The position numbers were made by a program, and so were the translations under genes. Below, piece by piece: positions 4,605 to 5,913 of a stretch of DNA of 5,913 bases (positions within the stretch are counted from its first letter, which is position 1; the number at the start of each line of letters is the position of its first letter). The notes below the pieces were generated by a model, which worked only from the letters and a program-made list of their open reading frames with translations, made no database searches and was not told the origin of the DNA. Source of the stretch: Thermodesulfatator atlanticus (lineage in GTDB: Bacteria > Desulfobacterota > Thermodesulfobacteria > Thermodesulfobacteriales > Thermodesulfatatoraceae). Where the stretch lies: NCBI GenBank assembly GCA_011321895.1, contig DROK01000292.1, positions 1 through 5,913 on the forward strand, given 5' to 3'.

Positions 4605-5913
4605 ATGAAACGCTTATTTTTATTTACCGTAATCCTTTTCCTGGGAGCCGTGGTTTCTCTGAGGGCCCAGATAGCGGTATTTCCTTTTGAAGACATTTCT
4701 AAGGACATAAATGGCATTGATTTGGAGACCACCAGGCTGGTAATTCAAGAACTGGAAAAAGAAGGGATAGAAGTTGTTCCTCTGGATAGGGTTCTCACCT
4801 TTTTGGTTAATAACCGCCTGAGGTGGACGGGGTGGGTGGAAAGGCTGACCGCTTTGAAGGTTTACCGTGAGTTAGGGGCAGAACTTATCCTTTTAGGTAC
4901 GGTTACAGAAAAGGATCCGGAGAAGGGCCTTTTTGGGGTTGCCTTACGTCTGGTACGTGCCACCGATTATAAGCTTTTATGGGGTAGGACCTTAGCCCAG
5001 TCCAGTGCAGAAAAGATCTCTTTTTTGGAACTCAAGAAATATACTTACGAACAAATAGTAGCGGAAGTAATAAAGCAACTCTTGGAAGACCTTCCCGAAG
5101 AGCTCCAGGAACTAAAGGTTTATCCACCGGCAGTGGAAATCGCCGATGTTTTTGTGCGTCCCCGTTATGTAAGGTCCAACCATTTGGTGGAATGTGCGGT
5201 AAAACTGAATTTTTCAGGCCCCAAACCAGAGGAAGTATTTTTTGTCTTACCCGGAGAAAAACGCGTAAGGGCTGTTGAAGACCGCCAGCGAGCGCTGTAC
5301 CTGGGGGTGTGGAAGGCTCCCCAAGAAGAAGGGCGTTATCCGGTAAACCTCGTCCTTCAATGGGGCCCCCCTTGGAATCAGAAAAAGAAGCTTTTCCTCT
5401 CTTCTTTTATAGTAGACAACACGCCGCCTAAATTGAAGCTCAAAATAAGGCACGGTGAAAGGATAGGGGAAACCATCGCCTTCCGTCGTTACGTGACCAT
5501 CGTGCCGGTACTTGAGAAGAGTGAGCCCATAACACGCTGGCGGATGGTCATCACGGGCGAACACGAAAACGAAGTCTTAAACATAGAAGAACCGGGTTCG
5601 CTGCCGGAATCTTTTAACTGGCGTGGCACCGACGCCTCAGGGCACAAGGTGCCGGTTGGACGCTATCAACTCAAACTATTCATCTGGGATAAAGCGGGTA
5701 ATAAAACGGTCGCGAAACAAGAGTTTCTGGTGGTTAAAGACCCTCCGCAAGTTGACCTTGAAGCCCAAAGGATTGGTGAACAGATCGAACTCAAACTGGC
5801 CTTAAAAGACCATCCGGTTCCTCTCTCTAACTGGTACATTGATATTTGGGACGAAGAAGGAAACTTGGTCAAGGAATATGAGGGAGAGGGCCCCCTAAAA
5901 AAACAGTTTTTAA
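4605..5913 (+). CDS. Exported protein with CsgG/TolB-N-like domain and Ig/FlgD-like modules (partial, C-terminus outside window)
   Basis: This gene starts at 4605 with AGGGGG 5 nt upstream and lies 9 bp after the lipoprotein stop. It stays open to the edge, with 436 codons visible. Residues 1-21 are a signal peptide (cleavage LRA|Q). Residues 22 to about 165 repeat the alpha/beta layout of the preceding lipoprotein: IAVFPFED (23-30), GIEVVPLDR (54-62), GAELILLGTVTE (91-102), and VALRLVRATDYKLLW (112-126). Then come beta-rich segments: about 175-270, an Ig-like module beginning VDNTPPKL (270-277), and a FlgD-type Ig motif FNWRGTDASG (337-346) with GRYQLKLFIWDKAGN (352-366). A second copy of that module has begun (W410 matches W312, 98 residues apart). 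Proteins with such FlgD-like repeats often end in an OmpA peptidoglycan-binding domain, which would lie beyond this window; that is a guess. It probably works in the periplasm with the barrel and lipoprotein as scaffold or wall anchor. Confidence 0.85.
   Translation, partial: MKRLFLFTVILFLGAVVSLRAQIAVFPFEDISKDINGIDLETTRLVIQELEKEGIEVVPLDRVLTFLVNNRLRWTGWVERLTALKVYRELGAELILLGTVTEKDPEKGLFGVALRLVRATDYKLLWGRTLAQSSAEKISFLELKKYTYEQIVAEVIKQLLEDLPEELQELKVYPPAVEIADVFVRPRYVRSNHLVECAVKLNFSGPKPEEVFFVLPGEKRVRAVEDRQRALYLGVWKAPQEEGRYPVNLVLQWGPPWNQKKKLFLSSFIVDNTPPKLKLKIRHGERIGETIAFRRYVTIVPVLEKSEPITRWRMVITGEHENEVLNIEEPGSLPESFNWRGTDASGHKVPVGRYQLKLFIWDKAGNKTVAKQEFLVVKDPPQVDLEAQRIGEQIELKLALKDHPVPLSNWYIDIWDEEGNLVKEYEGEGPLKKQFL

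Noticed and set aside
5247..5564. Minus-strand 105-codon ORF opposite the Ig-containing gene
   Set aside because: The plus-strand frame is continuous for 436 codons with signal peptide and FlgD-like motifs; the antisense frame has no supporting features.

Overview
The window reads as part of an extracellular electron-transfer locus of a Gram-negative anaerobe. The evidence is two exported multihaem c-type cytochromes, a probable outer-membrane beta-barrel, a lipoprotein and a further exported protein, all in about 5.9 kb. Moderate to low GC, A/T-rich spacers and the cytochrome type would suit a Thermodesulfobacteriota/Desulfobacterota-like organism. That placement is inference; no taxonomic marker gene is present.

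Left half, minus strand (1-1743): two tandem cytochrome genes are read leftwards from a divergent promoter region. The first transcribed (613-1743, 376 aa) has six haem-attachment sites. The order of those sites and of six further histidines matches, as far as I can recall it, the filament-forming hexahaem cytochrome OmcS of Geobacter. It includes the CxxCH-T-M-H-N-S N-terminus whose second His bridges neighbouring subunits in OmcS filaments. Its third site is an unusual CX5CH. The second gene (549 to beyond position 1) is a diverged paralogue with almost the same mature N-terminus and four CxxCH sites before the window edge. A 9-bp perfect GC hairpin sits in the 63-bp gap between them.

Middle (1744-2083): a 340-bp divergent intergenic region with T-rich tracts on the plus strand, weak promoter candidates in both directions and a 14-bp palindrome near the plus-strand start.

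Right half, plus strand (2084-5913): a tight three-gene operon with 10- and 9-bp gaps. It encodes a cysteine-free 641-aa beta-barrel-like protein with a putative beta-sandwich insert, a 191-aa CsgG/TolB-N-like lipoprotein, and an exported protein (436 aa visible, open at the edge) that pairs a similar N-terminal domain with Ig/FlgD-like modules.

Working model (inference): the minus-strand genes make polymerising cytochrome nanowires. The plus-strand operon makes the outer-membrane machinery that secretes, anchors or electrically connects them. The divergent arrangement would allow co-regulation. The pairing of OmcS-like cytochromes with a barrel plus two CsgG-like-domain proteins is the most promising candidate for an undescribed system here.
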